Shown: in pieces, positions 25,759-34,478 of the stretch
How positions within the stretch are numbered: the stretch's first letter is position 1
How the letters are laid out: each line of letters begins with the position of its first letter
From: Convivina praedatoris
GTDB lineage: Bacteria > Bacillota > Bacilli > Lactobacillales > Lactobacillaceae
NCBI RefSeq assembly: GCF_933208495.1
Contig: NZ_CAKOET010000005.1
Coordinates: 1-64,000 of the forward strand
DNA: 64,000 nucleotides
Direction: 5' to 3'
The notes under the pieces: generated by a model
Seen by the model: the letters and a program-made list of their open reading frames with translations, nothing else
The model's database searches: none
What the model was told of the DNA's origin: nothing
Translations under genes and position numbers: made by a program

Positions 25759-27465
25759 ATGACGCAGGAGAGTAATCTGCAGAAATGGCAGGCAGCTAGT
25801 TTGCCAGTCGATTTAGCACAGGAATTGGCAGCCTATACGCCTGCTGAACAAGAGGATGCTTTTTATCAAGATTTAAGCTTTGGAACTGCCGGTATGCGGG
25901 GATTGATGGGTCCTGGTAGTAACCGGATGAATATTTATACGGTCCGCCAAGTGACCGAAGCCCTAGCGCGTTTTATTGATGATCAGGGAGCTGAGGCTAA
26001 AAAACGTGGGGTCGTCATTAGTTTTGATTCCCGTCATCATTCCCAAGAATTTGCCCAAGAAACAGCGCGGGTTTTATCACAACATGGAATTCATGTTTAT
26101 TTATTTAGCTCCTTGCGTCCGACTCCTGAACTTTCTTTTTCAGTACGTTATCTAAAGGCTTTTGCCGGTGTCATGGTAACGGCTTCTCATAATCCTAAGG
26201 AATATAATGGTTACAAGGTTTATGGTGAAGATGGTGGTCAAATGGTGCCCGATGCTGTGGCGGCTGTGGTTGCTAAGCGGGCTGAAATTCAAGATATTTT
26301 CACGATTGCTACTGATGAAAAGGAAGCTAATGTGGATATTGTCGATGATCAACTTGATAATGCTTATCTAAAGGAAATGAAGACCGTTACGGTTGATCCA
26401 GCCTTAGTGGCTGCCGAAGGATCACAGTTAAAGTTTATTTATTCACCTTTGCACGGAACTGGTCAATACATTGGCGAAAAAGCGCTACAACAGGCTGGTT
26501 TCACTAACTACACGATTGTTAAAGAACAGGCCATTTTGGACGGTGATTTTCCAACTGTTAAAAAGCCTAATCCTGAAGATCCTGCGGCTTTAGCCTTGGC
26601 TATTGAATATGCTAAGCAAAATGGTGCTGATGCAGTGGTTGCCACTGATCCTGATGCTGATCGGATGGGCGCTGCTGTCCGTTTGGCTAATGGTGAGTAT
26701 CAAGTATTAACTGGAAACCAAATTGCCGCGGTTTTGGTTAACTACCTATTAACTGCTAAGAAACAGCGCCAAGAATTACCTGACAATGGCGCCATTGTTA
26801 CTTCGGTTGTTTCATCTCGTTTTGCTTCAACGGTTGCCCAAAGCTTTGGGGTTACTACTGTAGATGTGTTAACTGGCTTCAAATATATTGCCGAGATGAT
26901 TGATCGTTTTGAAGCGACCGGCGAACATCAATTCCAGTTTGGTTTTGAAGAAAGTTTTGGTTATTTGGTAAAGCCTTTTGCCCATGATAAAGACGCTATT
27001 CAGGCCTTGGTTTTGTTTGCTGAAGTAGCGGCTTATTACAAGTCTAAGCAACAAACCTTTGCCGATGGACTGGAAGAACTCTTTGAACGTTACGGTTATT
27101 TTGAAGAAAAGACTGTTAGTTATGAGTTCCCTGGTCAACATGGTCATGAAGAAATGGCAGCAATTATGAGTACTTTCCGTCAGGAAGGACCCAAGACCAT
27201 TGGTGGTCAGTTAGTCCTAGCTACACAAGATTTTGCTAGTCAAACTGAGTATGATCGTGATGGGGCTACTAAAACTTTGCCACAACCTAAGGCTGATGTT
27301 TTGAAGTATTGGTTGGCTGATGGTTCTTGGGTTGCTTTGCGACCATCTGGTACTGAACCTAAGTTAAAACTCTATGTAGGGGTTACCGATGATAGCGCAG
27401 CTGGTGCGCAAACTAAATTAACTGAAATTGTTAATGATATGGAAGTTGCTTTGAAAAAGAATTAG
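25759..27465 (+). CDS. pgm: alpha-phosphoglucomutase/phosphomannomutase family
   Basis: 568 aa phosphohexomutase linking glucose-1-phosphate and glucose-6-phosphate. Catalytic Ser loop is VTASHNP. Metal-binding loop DPDADRMGAAV and sugar loop GFEESFGYLV are present, as is the phosphate site RPSGTEPKLKLYV. AGGAGGAATAATAA precedes the ATG. With galU it supplies UDP-glucose. Confidence 0.95.
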   Translation: MTQESNLQKWQAASLPVDLAQELAAYTPAEQEDAFYQDLSFGTAGMRGLMGPGSNRMNIYTVRQVTEALARFIDDQGAEAKKRGVVISFDSRHHSQEFAQETARVLSQHGIHVYLFSSLRPTPELSFSVRYLKAFAGVMVTASHNPKEYNGYKVYGEDGGQMVPDAVAAVVAKRAEIQDIFTIATDEKEANVDIVDDQLDNAYLKEMKTVTVDPALVAAEGSQLKFIYSPLHGTGQYIGEKALQQAGFTNYTIVKEQAILDGDFPTVKKPNPEDPAALALAIEYAKQNGADAVVATDPDADRMGAAVRLANGEYQVLTGNQIAAVLVNYLLTAKKQRQELPDNGAIVTSVVSSRFASTVAQSFGVTTVDVLTGFKYIAEMIDRFEATGEHQFQFGFEESFGYLVKPFAHDKDAIQALVLFAEVAAYYKSKQQTFADGLEELFERYGYFEEKTVSYEFPGQHGHEEMAAIMSTFRQEGPKTIGGQLVLATQDFASQTEYDRDGATKTLPQPKADVLKYWLADGSWVALRPSGTEPKLKLYVGVTDDSAAGAQTKLTEIVNDMEVALKKN

Positions 27466-27491
27466 ACAGATTTCGGAATATTTGCTACAAT
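27463..27491 (+). promoter_or_regulatory. rplS promoter
   Basis: TAGACA at 27463-27468, a 17-base spacer and TACAAT at 27486-27491. The -35 box overlaps the end of pgm. Confidence 0.7.
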
Positions 27492-27496
27492 AACAG

Positions 27497-27579
27497 ACGG
27501 CTAAGAGCCAACAATTAACGGCAATCCGCTGTGCGTGGAGCCTACGGGCGAGTGTATGATTGGCGATCAGGAGAACGAC
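27497..27579 (+). promoter_or_regulatory. structured rplS leader, probable L19 autoregulatory leader
   Basis: 83 bases with nested short helices: GGCT/AGCC near the start, CCGC/GCG and CGGGC elements, and the ribosome site CAGGAGAACGAC near the end. The sequence resembles, from memory, the L19 leader family upstream of rplS in Bacilli. The match is not verified. Confidence 0.55.
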
Positions 27580-27939
27580 ATGCGTCAAAATAGTATTTTA
27601 GAAAATGTTACTTCAGCCCAGTTACGTACTGATATCCCAGTATTCCGCGCTGGAGACTCTGTTCGAGTTCATGCTCGAATCGTCGAAGGAACTCGTGAAC
27701 GTGTTCAGTTATTTGAAGGCGTTGTAATCAAGCGTAAGGGTGCTGGTATTCAAGCTACCTATACTGTTCGTAAGATTTCTTCAGGTGTTGGTGTGGAACG
27801 TACATTCCCACTTCACTCACCTCGAGTTGATAAGATTGAAGTCACGCGGTTCGGTCATGTTCGTCGTGCTAAGCTTTACTACTTGCGTGCCTTGCAAGGT
27901 AAGGCTGCTCGTATTAAAGAGCGCCGTCGCGATATTTAA
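27580..27939 (+). CDS. rplS: 50S ribosomal protein L19
   Basis: 119 aa: [37 protein letters not shown], then [13 protein letters not shown] and [21 protein letters not shown], all L19. The frame is open from 27535, but the ATG at 27580 has AGGAG before it and gives the normal start. Alone here; rimM and trmD are not next to it. Confidence 0.97.
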   Translation: MRQNSILENVTSAQLRTDIPVFRAGDSVRVHARIVEGTRERVQLFEGVVIKRKGAGIQATYTVRKISSGVGVERTFPLHSPRVDKIEVTRFGHVRRAKLYYLRALQGKAARIKERRRDI

Positions 27940-27946
27940 TAATGAA

Positions 27947-27974
27947 GGGTCTCCACTTAGTGGAGACTTTTTAT
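27947..27974 (+). terminator. terminator of rplS
   Basis: GTCTCCAC, loop TTA, GTGGAGAC, TTTTT. Confidence 0.87.
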
Positions 27975-27992
27975 TTGTTAGAAGGAATAGTT

Positions 27993-29084
27993 ATGGGTGA
28001 GTTTTTAACAACTAGTGATTCACGTAAAATATTGCATGTTGATCTGGATGCTTTCTATGCTCAAATTGAAATGCGCGATAATCCCCGTTTGAAAAAAGTA
28101 CCGTTGATTGTCGGTCGTGATCCGCAACAATCACATGGGCATGGGGTCGTAGCTACGGCTAATTATTTGGCTCGAGAACTAGGCGTACACTCGGCAATGA
28201 GTACGGTAGAAGCTATACGTTTGGCACCACAGGCGGTTTTTTTACCGCCTAATTTTGATAAATATCGCCAAAATTCACGTCAAATTCATGCTATTTTTCA
28301 TGCCTATACCGATAAAGTTGAAGCAGTTGCCCTAGATGAAGCTTATCTGGATTTAACAAATCATGCTTTGAGTGGCGCTACCTTGGCGGCTAAAATTCGA
28401 CATGCGATTTTAAAAGAAACTAAATTAACGAGTTCGATTGGTATTTCGTATAATAAGTTATTGGCAAAATTAGGTTCTGAATATAATAAACCTAATGGCG
28501 TTACGCTGATTGATCATCAAGATGCACAAAGTTTTATGGCTTGTTTACCAATTGAAAATTTTCGTGGTGTTGGTAAGCAAACATTACGTAAACTGTTAGC
28601 GATGAATATTCATAATGGGCTGGACCTCCGGCAATTATCCCAGGATCAGTTACGGGCTGATTTTGGTAAAATGGGAGAACACCTTTATTGGCAAGCTCGT
28701 GGGGTCCATTTTGGTCAAGTTGATTGGCAGCGACAACGTCATTCAATTGGTAAGGAAGCAACCTTTGACAGCCCCCTGCGTACTAGGGCTGAAGTAAGCA
28801 TTGAATTTCAGTCTTTAGCGAAACGGGTTGTTGATAATATGCAGGCTAAAAAAATGGTTGGACGAACCTTAAACATTAAAATGCGGGCTGATTCTTACCA
28901 AACCATTACTCGGGCAATTACCTTATCAGAGCCCTGGCAGCTAGATGTTAGTAATTTAGCCCGTAGGGCCCAAGAAATATTTGATAGTAGTTTTGAAAAT
29001 GATTTTTCAATTCGTCTATTGGGGTTAACTTTTAGTAATTTACAAAGTAATTCATATGTTAATCTTTCCCTATTTGATGATTAA
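27993..29084 (+). CDS. dinB: DNA polymerase IV (Y family)
   Basis: Translesion polymerase of 363 aa. Catalytic carboxylates in HVDLDAFYAQIE and ALDEAYLDLT; helix-hairpin-helix in FRGVGKQTLRKLL; little-finger domain after it. The ATG at 27993 follows AGAAGGAATAG. The gene has no LexA box that I can see, unlike recA. It ends shortly before nrnA. Confidence 0.95.
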   Translation: MGEFLTTSDSRKILHVDLDAFYAQIEMRDNPRLKKVPLIVGRDPQQSHGHGVVATANYLARELGVHSAMSTVEAIRLAPQAVFLPPNFDKYRQNSRQIHAIFHAYTDKVEAVALDEAYLDLTNHALSGATLAAKIRHAILKETKLTSSIGISYNKLLAKLGSEYNKPNGVTLIDHQDAQSFMACLPIENFRGVGKQTLRKLLAMNIHNGLDLRQLSQDQLRADFGKMGEHLYWQARGVHFGQVDWQRQRHSIGKEATFDSPLRTRAEVSIEFQSLAKRVVDNMQAKKMVGRTLNIKMRADSYQTITRAITLSEPWQLDVSNLARRAQEIFDSSFENDFSIRLLGLTFSNLQSNSYVNLSLFDD

Positions 29085-29154
29085 TAAGTAGCACAACGTC
29101 AATTATTAGTTATGTGTATAATGGAAGTGTTATTAGAGAATGAAGGGGTTTAGC

Positions 29155-30150
29155 ATGGCAACCATTCAGGAAGAAATTTTAAATCAAATTAAGCGATATG
29201 ATACAATCATCATTCATCGCCACCAACGGCCTGATCCCGATGCTTACGGATCACAACTAGGTTTGAAGGCTTTGTTGCAAGCTAGTTTTCCAGAAAAAAA
29301 TATTTATGCAGTCGGTAAAGAAATTCCAGGATTATCTTGGATTAGTTCATCTGAGCAGTTTATGGACGATATTCCTGATGCTACTTATAATAAGGCCTTG
29401 GTGATTGTGTGTGATACTGCTAACGATCCTCGTGTTGATGATCAGCGCTGGCGCCAGGGTCTTGAAATCATTAAAATTGATCATCATCCTAATGATGAAC
29501 CCTTTGGGGATTGGCAGTGGGTTGCTGATGAAAAAGCCGCTACTAGTATCATGATTTATGAGTGGTATGAGGCCTTGAAAGATCAAGGTTTGCAGATGAC
29601 GGCTGAAGCAGCCCGATACTTGTACATTGGCATTATTGGTGATACTGGGCGTTTTTTGTATAGCCTGGATCAAGAAGTTTTCCGAGTTGTTTCAGAAATC
29701 TTTGCCTATCAATTTGATTACCAGTCAATTTATCTGCACATGACTACTGTTTCCGAGAGTGCTGCTAAACTCTCAGGATACGTGTTACAGCACTTAAATA
29801 TTTTGCCATCTGGTTTTGCCTACGTAGTCTTAACTCGGACGCTTATTCATCAGTTTGATCTGGGGGATGCAGGAACATCCTTTATCGTGCCACTACCGGC
29901 CAAAATTGATCGAGTCAAAGCTTGGGCTATTTTTGAAGAGCAAGATGAGGGTAATTACCGCGTTCGGATGCGTTCACGGAGTGTGCCTATTAATAAGATT
30001 GCCCAAAATTTTGATGGTGGTGGTCATCCGATGGCCTCCGGTGCCTGGGCTCAGGATCAAGAAGAGATTGATAAAATCATTAAAAGTGTTGACCAAGCAA
30101 TTTTGGTTGACGAACAGACTCAGCAGGTAAAGGATAAACTGGATGACTGA
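29155..30150 (+). CDS. nrnA: DHH-family oligoribonuclease/pAp phosphatase
   Basis: Degrades 2-5 nucleotide RNAs and dephosphorylates pAp. HRHQRPDPDAYGSQ, CDTANDPRVDD and the KIDHHPND (DHH) motif coordinate the metal; FDGGGHPMASG is the DHHA1 signature. 331 aa. The ATG at 29155 follows GAAGGGG. A TATAAT is at 29117. Overlaps the next gene by 8 bases. Confidence 0.95.
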   Translation: MATIQEEILNQIKRYDTIIIHRHQRPDPDAYGSQLGLKALLQASFPEKNIYAVGKEIPGLSWISSSEQFMDDIPDATYNKALVIVCDTANDPRVDDQRWRQGLEIIKIDHHPNDEPFGDWQWVADEKAATSIMIYEWYEALKDQGLQMTAEAARYLYIGIIGDTGRFLYSLDQEVFRVVSEIFAYQFDYQSIYLHMTTVSESAAKLSGYVLQHLNILPSGFAYVVLTRTLIHQFDLGDAGTSFIVPLPAKIDRVKAWAIFEEQDEGNYRVRMRSRSVPINKIAQNFDGGGHPMASGAWAQDQEEIDKIIKSVDQAILVDEQTQQVKDKLDD

Positions 30151-31489
30151 CCAAACAAACTATTTTGGTGAATTTAATTTAAAAAATGATGTAATCTCAG
30201 CGTTGACTAAGATTGGTTTTACCAAGCCAACTCCGGTTCAAGCTAAATTAATTCCTGATATTTTACAGGGAAAGGATGTGGTCGGCCAATCTCAAACTGG
30301 TTCGGGTAAGACCCATACCTTTTTGATTCCTATTTTTAATGCATTAGGGGCAGATTTAGAAGCTACCCAGGTAGTGATTACCACACCTTCGCGGGAATTG
30401 GCCGCTCAAATTACTCGAGCTGCTCGTCAAATGAGTGATGCTATGGGGTATGAAAAAGTTTCCATTGCTGAATATGTTGGTGGAACTGATAAGCAACGGC
30501 AGTTGCGGCAGTTAAGCAAGCATCAAGCCCAAATTGTGATTGGTACACCAGGAAGAATCCGTGACTTAGTTGCTTTAAAGGCGCTACGATTGACTTCAGT
30601 GAATACTTTAGTGGTTGATGAAGCTGATATGACGCTGGATATGGGGTTCTTAAGTGATATTGACTATATCGCTGGAGCCATGCCGGAACAGTTACAGACC
30701 TTAGTTTTCAGTGCTACTATGCCTGAAAAGTTAAAGCCATTTCTAAAAAAATATCTGGATAACCCGCATTTTGAGGAAATTCCAACGACTACAGTGATTG
30801 CTGACACGATTGATAATTGGCTTTTGGCCACTAAATCAAAGTCTAAAGAGGCTGTATTAGATCAACTTTTGGGGATTTTGAATCCTTATCTAGCTCTTAT
30901 TTTTGCTAACACTAAGGAGCGAGCTAAGGAATTAAGCCGACACTTACGGGAACGAGGCTTGAAGGTCGCTGAAATTCACGGCGATATTAATCCGCGTGAG
31001 CGTCGTCGAGTCATGAAAGATATTCAACATTTAGACTATCAGTATGTGGTAGCCACTGATTTAGCAGCTCGAGGAATTGATATTGAAGGGGTTTCCCACG
31101 TCATTAACGATGGGATTCCTAATGAATTAGAGTTCTTTGTTCACCGAGTTGGGCGAACCGGTCGAAACGGGATGAGTGGGATTGCGATTACCCTGTATAG
31201 TCCCGATGAAGATGCCGCAGTAGTTGAATTGGAGAACTTAGGGATTAACTTCCAGGCGATGGAAATTCGTCAAGGTGAAATTTCACCCATTAAAGACCGA
31301 CGAGCCCGTCATCAACGAGTGGCAACGACTAATAAGTTGAAGCCTGAGATGATTGGGATGGTTAAAAAGAAAAAGAAGATTGTTAAACCGGGTTATAAGC
31401 GTAGGATTAAAAACACCTTGAAGCGTGAGCGGCAGATGGAGCGTCGTATTGAGCAACGTCAAGAACGTCGTGCTGCTCATAAAAAATAA
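30143..31489 (+). CDS. cshB: DEAD-box RNA helicase (CshB-like)
   Basis: 448 aa. Motif I QTGSGKTHT, motif II VVDEADMTLD, motif III SATMPE, motif VI HRVGRTGRNG are intact. The tail (about 400-448) is rich in Lys and Arg, as in RNA-binding members. nrnA-cshB pairing as in other Bacilli suggests a shared role in RNA turnover and cold response. Confidence 0.93.
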   Translation: MTDQTNYFGEFNLKNDVISALTKIGFTKPTPVQAKLIPDILQGKDVVGQSQTGSGKTHTFLIPIFNALGADLEATQVVITTPSRELAAQITRAARQMSDAMGYEKVSIAEYVGGTDKQRQLRQLSKHQAQIVIGTPGRIRDLVALKALRLTSVNTLVVDEADMTLDMGFLSDIDYIAGAMPEQLQTLVFSATMPEKLKPFLKKYLDNPHFEEIPTTTVIADTIDNWLLATKSKSKEAVLDQLLGILNPYLALIFANTKERAKELSRHLRERGLKVAEIHGDINPRERRRVMKDIQHLDYQYVVATDLAARGIDIEGVSHVINDGIPNELEFFVHRVGRTGRNGMSGIAITLYSPDEDAAVVELENLGINFQAMEIRQGEISPIKDRRARHQRVATTNKLKPEMIGMVKKKKKIVKPGYKRRIKNTLKRERQMERRIEQRQERRAAHKK

Positions 31490-31523
31490 AAAAGTTCAAA
31501 ATCAAACGATTTTGAACTTTTTT
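31488..31523. terminator. bidirectional terminator
   Basis: AAAAAAGTTCAAAATC, loop AAAC, GATTTTGAACTTTTTT; ends the helicase gene and the convergent YslB-like gene. Confidence 0.92.
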
Positions 31524-32301
31524 AGTGATTACTATTTGATTGAAAATCGGCTTCATTATCAAATTGAAAGGCCAATAAAGAATTCGTGATTGATTGAGTT
31601 GCCATCTCTGAATGGGGCACACTAGTACTTGTTGTGTGGCTGGAACTAGCGGCCTGGGATTGAAGAGTTGGCGTGATACGATTGGAACTAGTTGAATTAT
31701 TTAGGAAATGCTGATCAACCTGCTGTGACTGTTGAACGGGCCTAGCAGAACTAGTTGACTCACTGGGAAGGTCTGATACAGCTTGTTGCTGGGACTGATC
31801 GTTAGCCTTCTTCAAAAAAGTGTCTCGTCGTGCGACTTCCTCGGAAGGGTTGTCGGTGTTTAGGGGATGATCTAAGTCCGTTAAAATATTAATGACGACC
31901 CGATGCGAATGATTTTTAATGACGTAACTGCCTTCGGCAATGGCTCCAACTTGATTTTCTAATTGTTGCGCTAAAAAGCCCGTTTCTAAATTAAAGTCAG
32001 CTTGACGATTAAGGTCTAAACGTTGGTGTACTAAGGAACCTTTGAGAAACCAAATTTGTTCGGTACTACTTTGGCGTGAAATGTCTAAATCACCTAAGCC
32101 AGCTGTTTGAAAAAATTGTTTAAGTTCTTCAATTGTATCTAAAGGAAATTGACGGGCTAATTCTTTACCTGCCCAGTAGGCAATGCCATGATAATCAGTT
32201 TGTAGTAAATTGCTTAGCAGCGCATCCCGCAGTAGAAGAGTTGCAAAGAAATTGACAGATTGGGGATGGGCGTTCATCTCGTCATAAGTATTGATATTCA
32301 T
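31522..32301 (-). CDS. YslB-like (DUF2507) protein with a long low-complexity tail
   Basis: 259 aa. Residues 1 to about 150 match DUF2507/YslB: FFATLLLRDALLSNLLQTDYHGIAYWAGKELARQFPL..., the domain usually found next to racE, as here. The remaining ~110 residues are rich in Ser, Gln, Thr and Asn, with no obvious fold. Ordinary YslB proteins are about 150 aa. The GAGAGGAT site precedes the ATG, and TGTTATAAT is its extended -10. Function unknown. Confidence 0.83.
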   Translation of the reverse strand: MNINTYDEMNAHPQSVNFFATLLLRDALLSNLLQTDYHGIAYWAGKELARQFPLDTIEELKQFFQTAGLGDLDISRQSSTEQIWFLKGSLVHQRLDLNRQADFNLETGFLAQQLENQVGAIAEGSYVIKNHSHRVVINILTDLDHPLNTDNPSEEVARRDTFLKKANDQSQQQAVSDLPSESTSSARPVQQSQQVDQHFLNNSTSSNRITPTLQSQAASSSHTTSTSVPHSEMATQSITNSLLAFQFDNEADFQSNSNH

Positions 32302-32358
32302 AGTTGATCCTCTCTAGAAATTTATTATAACAAAACTCCCTTCGATTAAGGGAAATGC

Positions 32359-32386
32359 TTGCAATATAAGACCAACTGTTCATAAT
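32359..32386 (+). promoter_or_regulatory. racE promoter, leaderless mRNA predicted
   Basis: TTGCAA at 32359-32364, a 16-base spacer and CATAAT at 32381-32386. The ATG is at 32394, so transcription would start at or one base before it. No Shine-Dalgarno site lies upstream. Confidence 0.55.
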
Positions 32387-32393
32387 AAAATAT

Positions 32394-33254
32394 ATGATAA
32401 ATGATAGTCGACCAATTGGAATGATGGATTCTGGCGTAGGTGGTTTGACCGTTTTGTTGGCGGCCCAACAGGCTTTACCTCAGGAACATTTTGTATATGT
32501 AGGTGATACTGCCCGGATGCCTTATGGTAGTAAACTTGCTAGTGATGTAGTGTCTTTTAGCCAAGAAATTGCGAATTTTCTAATCAATAATTATGATATC
32601 AAGCTCTTAGTTATTGCCTGTAATACTGCGTCAGCCTGTGCCTTACCAATTTTAGCTAAAGAATTAAATATTCCTGTTATTGGGGTGATTGATGGCGGTG
32701 CTCGAGCGGCTGTACAGCAGAGTCAAAATCAAAAAATTGGGTTAATCGCTACTCAGGGAACGGTGAATTCTGGTAAGTATCAGGCTGAAATCAAGCAATT
32801 AAATCCTAATTTAACCGTAATTGCGCAAGCAGAACCAGAATTTGTTACCTTAGTGGAAAGTGATCAAGCTAATAATTCTGCCTATCAACCGCTAATCAAT
32901 CAACACCTAGCTATGTTTGTTAATCAAGGTGTTGATACCTTGGTGTTGGGATGTACGCATTTTCCGTTACTAGGCAAAATGATTCAAAAAGCAGTGGGCG
33001 ATCAGGTTACCTTAATTGAACCAAGTTTTGAAACGGCCCATGATATTAAAAAATATCTTATCCAACATGAAATGTTGGCTAGCCGGGACTTGCCTCCAAA
33101 ACCTAATCGCTATTTTACTACCGGAAATTGTGCCACCTTTGCCCAAATTGCTAGTAAATGGTTACAGCCCACTAGGCCATTAGTGGTGTCCCATTTGGCA
33201 ATTAAACAAAATGCTACTCAGGAATATTTGGAGGAAGTTGTATGTCCCGATTAA
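32394..33254 (+). CDS. racE: glutamate racemase
   Basis: Makes D-glutamate for peptidoglycan. Catalytic Cys in ACNTASA and LGCTHFP; start DSGVGGLTVLLAA is canonical. 286 aa. No ribosome site is seen upstream; see its promoter. It overlaps rdgB by 13 bases, and GGAGG near its end serves rdgB. Confidence 0.95.
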   Translation: MINDSRPIGMMDSGVGGLTVLLAAQQALPQEHFVYVGDTARMPYGSKLASDVVSFSQEIANFLINNYDIKLLVIACNTASACALPILAKELNIPVIGVIDGGARAAVQQSQNQKIGLIATQGTVNSGKYQAEIKQLNPNLTVIAQAEPEFVTLVESDQANNSAYQPLINQHLAMFVNQGVDTLVLGCTHFPLLGKMIQKAVGDQVTLIEPSFETAHDIKKYLIQHEMLASRDLPPKPNRYFTTGNCATFAQIASKWLQPTRPLVVSHLAIKQNATQEYLEEVVCPD

Positions 33255-33847
33255 TTATAGCCAGTAATAATGCCCATAAACTTAGTGAAATTAAAGCAGT
33301 CTTACAAGCACAAGCAATTGATTTACCAGTATTGGGCCTAAAAGATTTACCGCAACAACCTGAAGTAGTCGAAGATGGGGATAGTTTTTTGGCCAATGCT
33401 CGTAAAAAGGCTTTAACGATTGCCAGCCTGTATCCAACTGATTATGTTTTGGCCGACGATTCCGGATTGGTTATTCCAGCCTTAAACGGTGAGCCAGGGG
33501 TATATTCGGCCCGCTATGCTGGAGACCATGATGATGTGGCCAATAATAAAAAAGTTTTAACCAAACTACAAAATGTGCAAGGCTCTCAAAGAGCTGCCTA
33601 TTTCACGACCGTAATGGTTTTAGTTGGCCCTGATCGGCCTGAATTAGTGACTCAAGGGCGGGTAGATGGTTTTATTACCCAACATCCACACGGACAAAAT
33701 GGGTTTGGCTATGATCCAATTTTTTGGCTGGCTGATGCCAATGCAACCATGGCTGAAATTTCAGCTAGCCAAAAAAATGCAATTAGCCATCGAGGACGGG
33801 CCTTGGCGGAATTAGTTCAAGCTTTACCAGCATGGCTGAAGGAGTAA
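33242..33847 (+). CDS. rdgB: XTP/dITP diphosphatase (Ham1)
   Basis: Removes non-canonical purine nucleotides from the pool. IIASNNAHKLSEIKAVL, VLADDSGLVIPALNGEPGVYSARYAG and HPHGQNGFGYDPIF are Ham1 motifs. 201 aa. Start overlaps the racE stop, with TTGGAGGAAG before it. racE-rdgB-phosphodiesterase is the usual order. Confidence 0.95.
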   Translation: MSRLIIASNNAHKLSEIKAVLQAQAIDLPVLGLKDLPQQPEVVEDGDSFLANARKKALTIASLYPTDYVLADDSGLVIPALNGEPGVYSARYAGDHDDVANNKKVLTKLQNVQGSQRAAYFTTVMVLVGPDRPELVTQGRVDGFITQHPHGQNGFGYDPIFWLADANATMAEISASQKNAISHRGRALAELVQALPAWLKE

Positions 33848-33850
33848 AAA

Positions 33851-34399
33851 ATGGGTAAAATTTTAATTGTTTCAGATGTACATGGAGATCGGGCGATTTT
33901 AGTTGATATCTTAAATCACTGGCACAATCAGGTGGATGCAATTTTCTACAATGGGGATTCCGAATTAGCCGCCGATGATTCAGTCTTTGATGGAGTATCA
34001 ACGGTAATTGGCAATCGGGATAGTGATGCTAATTTTGTAGAAGCACGTTCTACTACTGTTGACGGGGTAACTTTTTTCCAAACCCACGGGCATTTGTATA
34101 ATGCTCGGGACTTTATCCATTGGGCTAATCTAACGGATATGAATCAAGCTGCTAACGAAGCCCAGGCTCAGGTCGTTTTGTTTGGTCATACTCATCAATC
34201 TGGGACTCAAGTTTATGATCATAAGCTATTTATTAATCCAGGATCAACGACCTTACCAATGGGAGAGTATGCCAGTTTAGGTGGTAGTTATGCCATCTTG
34301 TCAATTGAACCCCAGCAGTTAATCGTTGATTTTTATAACCGTCAGCACCAAGAACTGCCTGTTTTAAAAGCAGTGGTTAATCGTGATCAACTAAAGTAA
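33851..34399 (+). CDS. YfcE/YsnB-type metallophosphodiesterase
   Basis: 182 aa calcineurin-like fold. Metal ligands in SDVHGDR, NGDSE, GNRD, THGH and GHTHQSG. Close to YfcE/MJ0936 phosphodiesterases. GGAGTAAAAA precedes the ATG, three bases after rdgB. The natural substrate is unknown. Confidence 0.92.
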   Translation: MGKILIVSDVHGDRAILVDILNHWHNQVDAIFYNGDSELAADDSVFDGVSTVIGNRDSDANFVEARSTTVDGVTFFQTHGHLYNARDFIHWANLTDMNQAANEAQAQVVLFGHTHQSGTQVYDHKLFINPGSTTLPMGEYASLGGSYAILSIEPQQLIVDFYNRQHQELPVLKAVVNRDQLK

Positions 34400-34408
34400 T
34401 TTTGAGCT

Positions 34409-34438
34409 AAACCTGCTTATCAGTAAGCGGGTTTTATT
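34409..34438 (+). terminator. terminator of the racE-rdgB-phosphodiesterase operon
   Basis: AAACCTGCTTA, loop TCAG, TAAGCGGGTTTT, then ATTAT. Confidence 0.75.
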
Positions 34439-34463
34439 ATTTAATTGGGTTTGGTTACTTGTG

Positions 34464-34469
34464 TATAAT
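34464..34469 (+). promoter_or_regulatory. -10 box very close to ruvB
   Basis: TATAAT ends 9 bases before the ruvB ATG. With the usual spacing the mRNA would carry a leader of about 3-4 bases only. The GGAG at 34470-34473 would then be untranscribed from this promoter. Confidence 0.5.
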
Positions 34470-34478
34470 GGAGTTGTT

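Noticed and set aside
27466-27579. A tRNA gene before rplS
   Set aside because: Short helices occur, but there is no T-loop GTTC motif or acceptor pairing; a leader RNA fits better.
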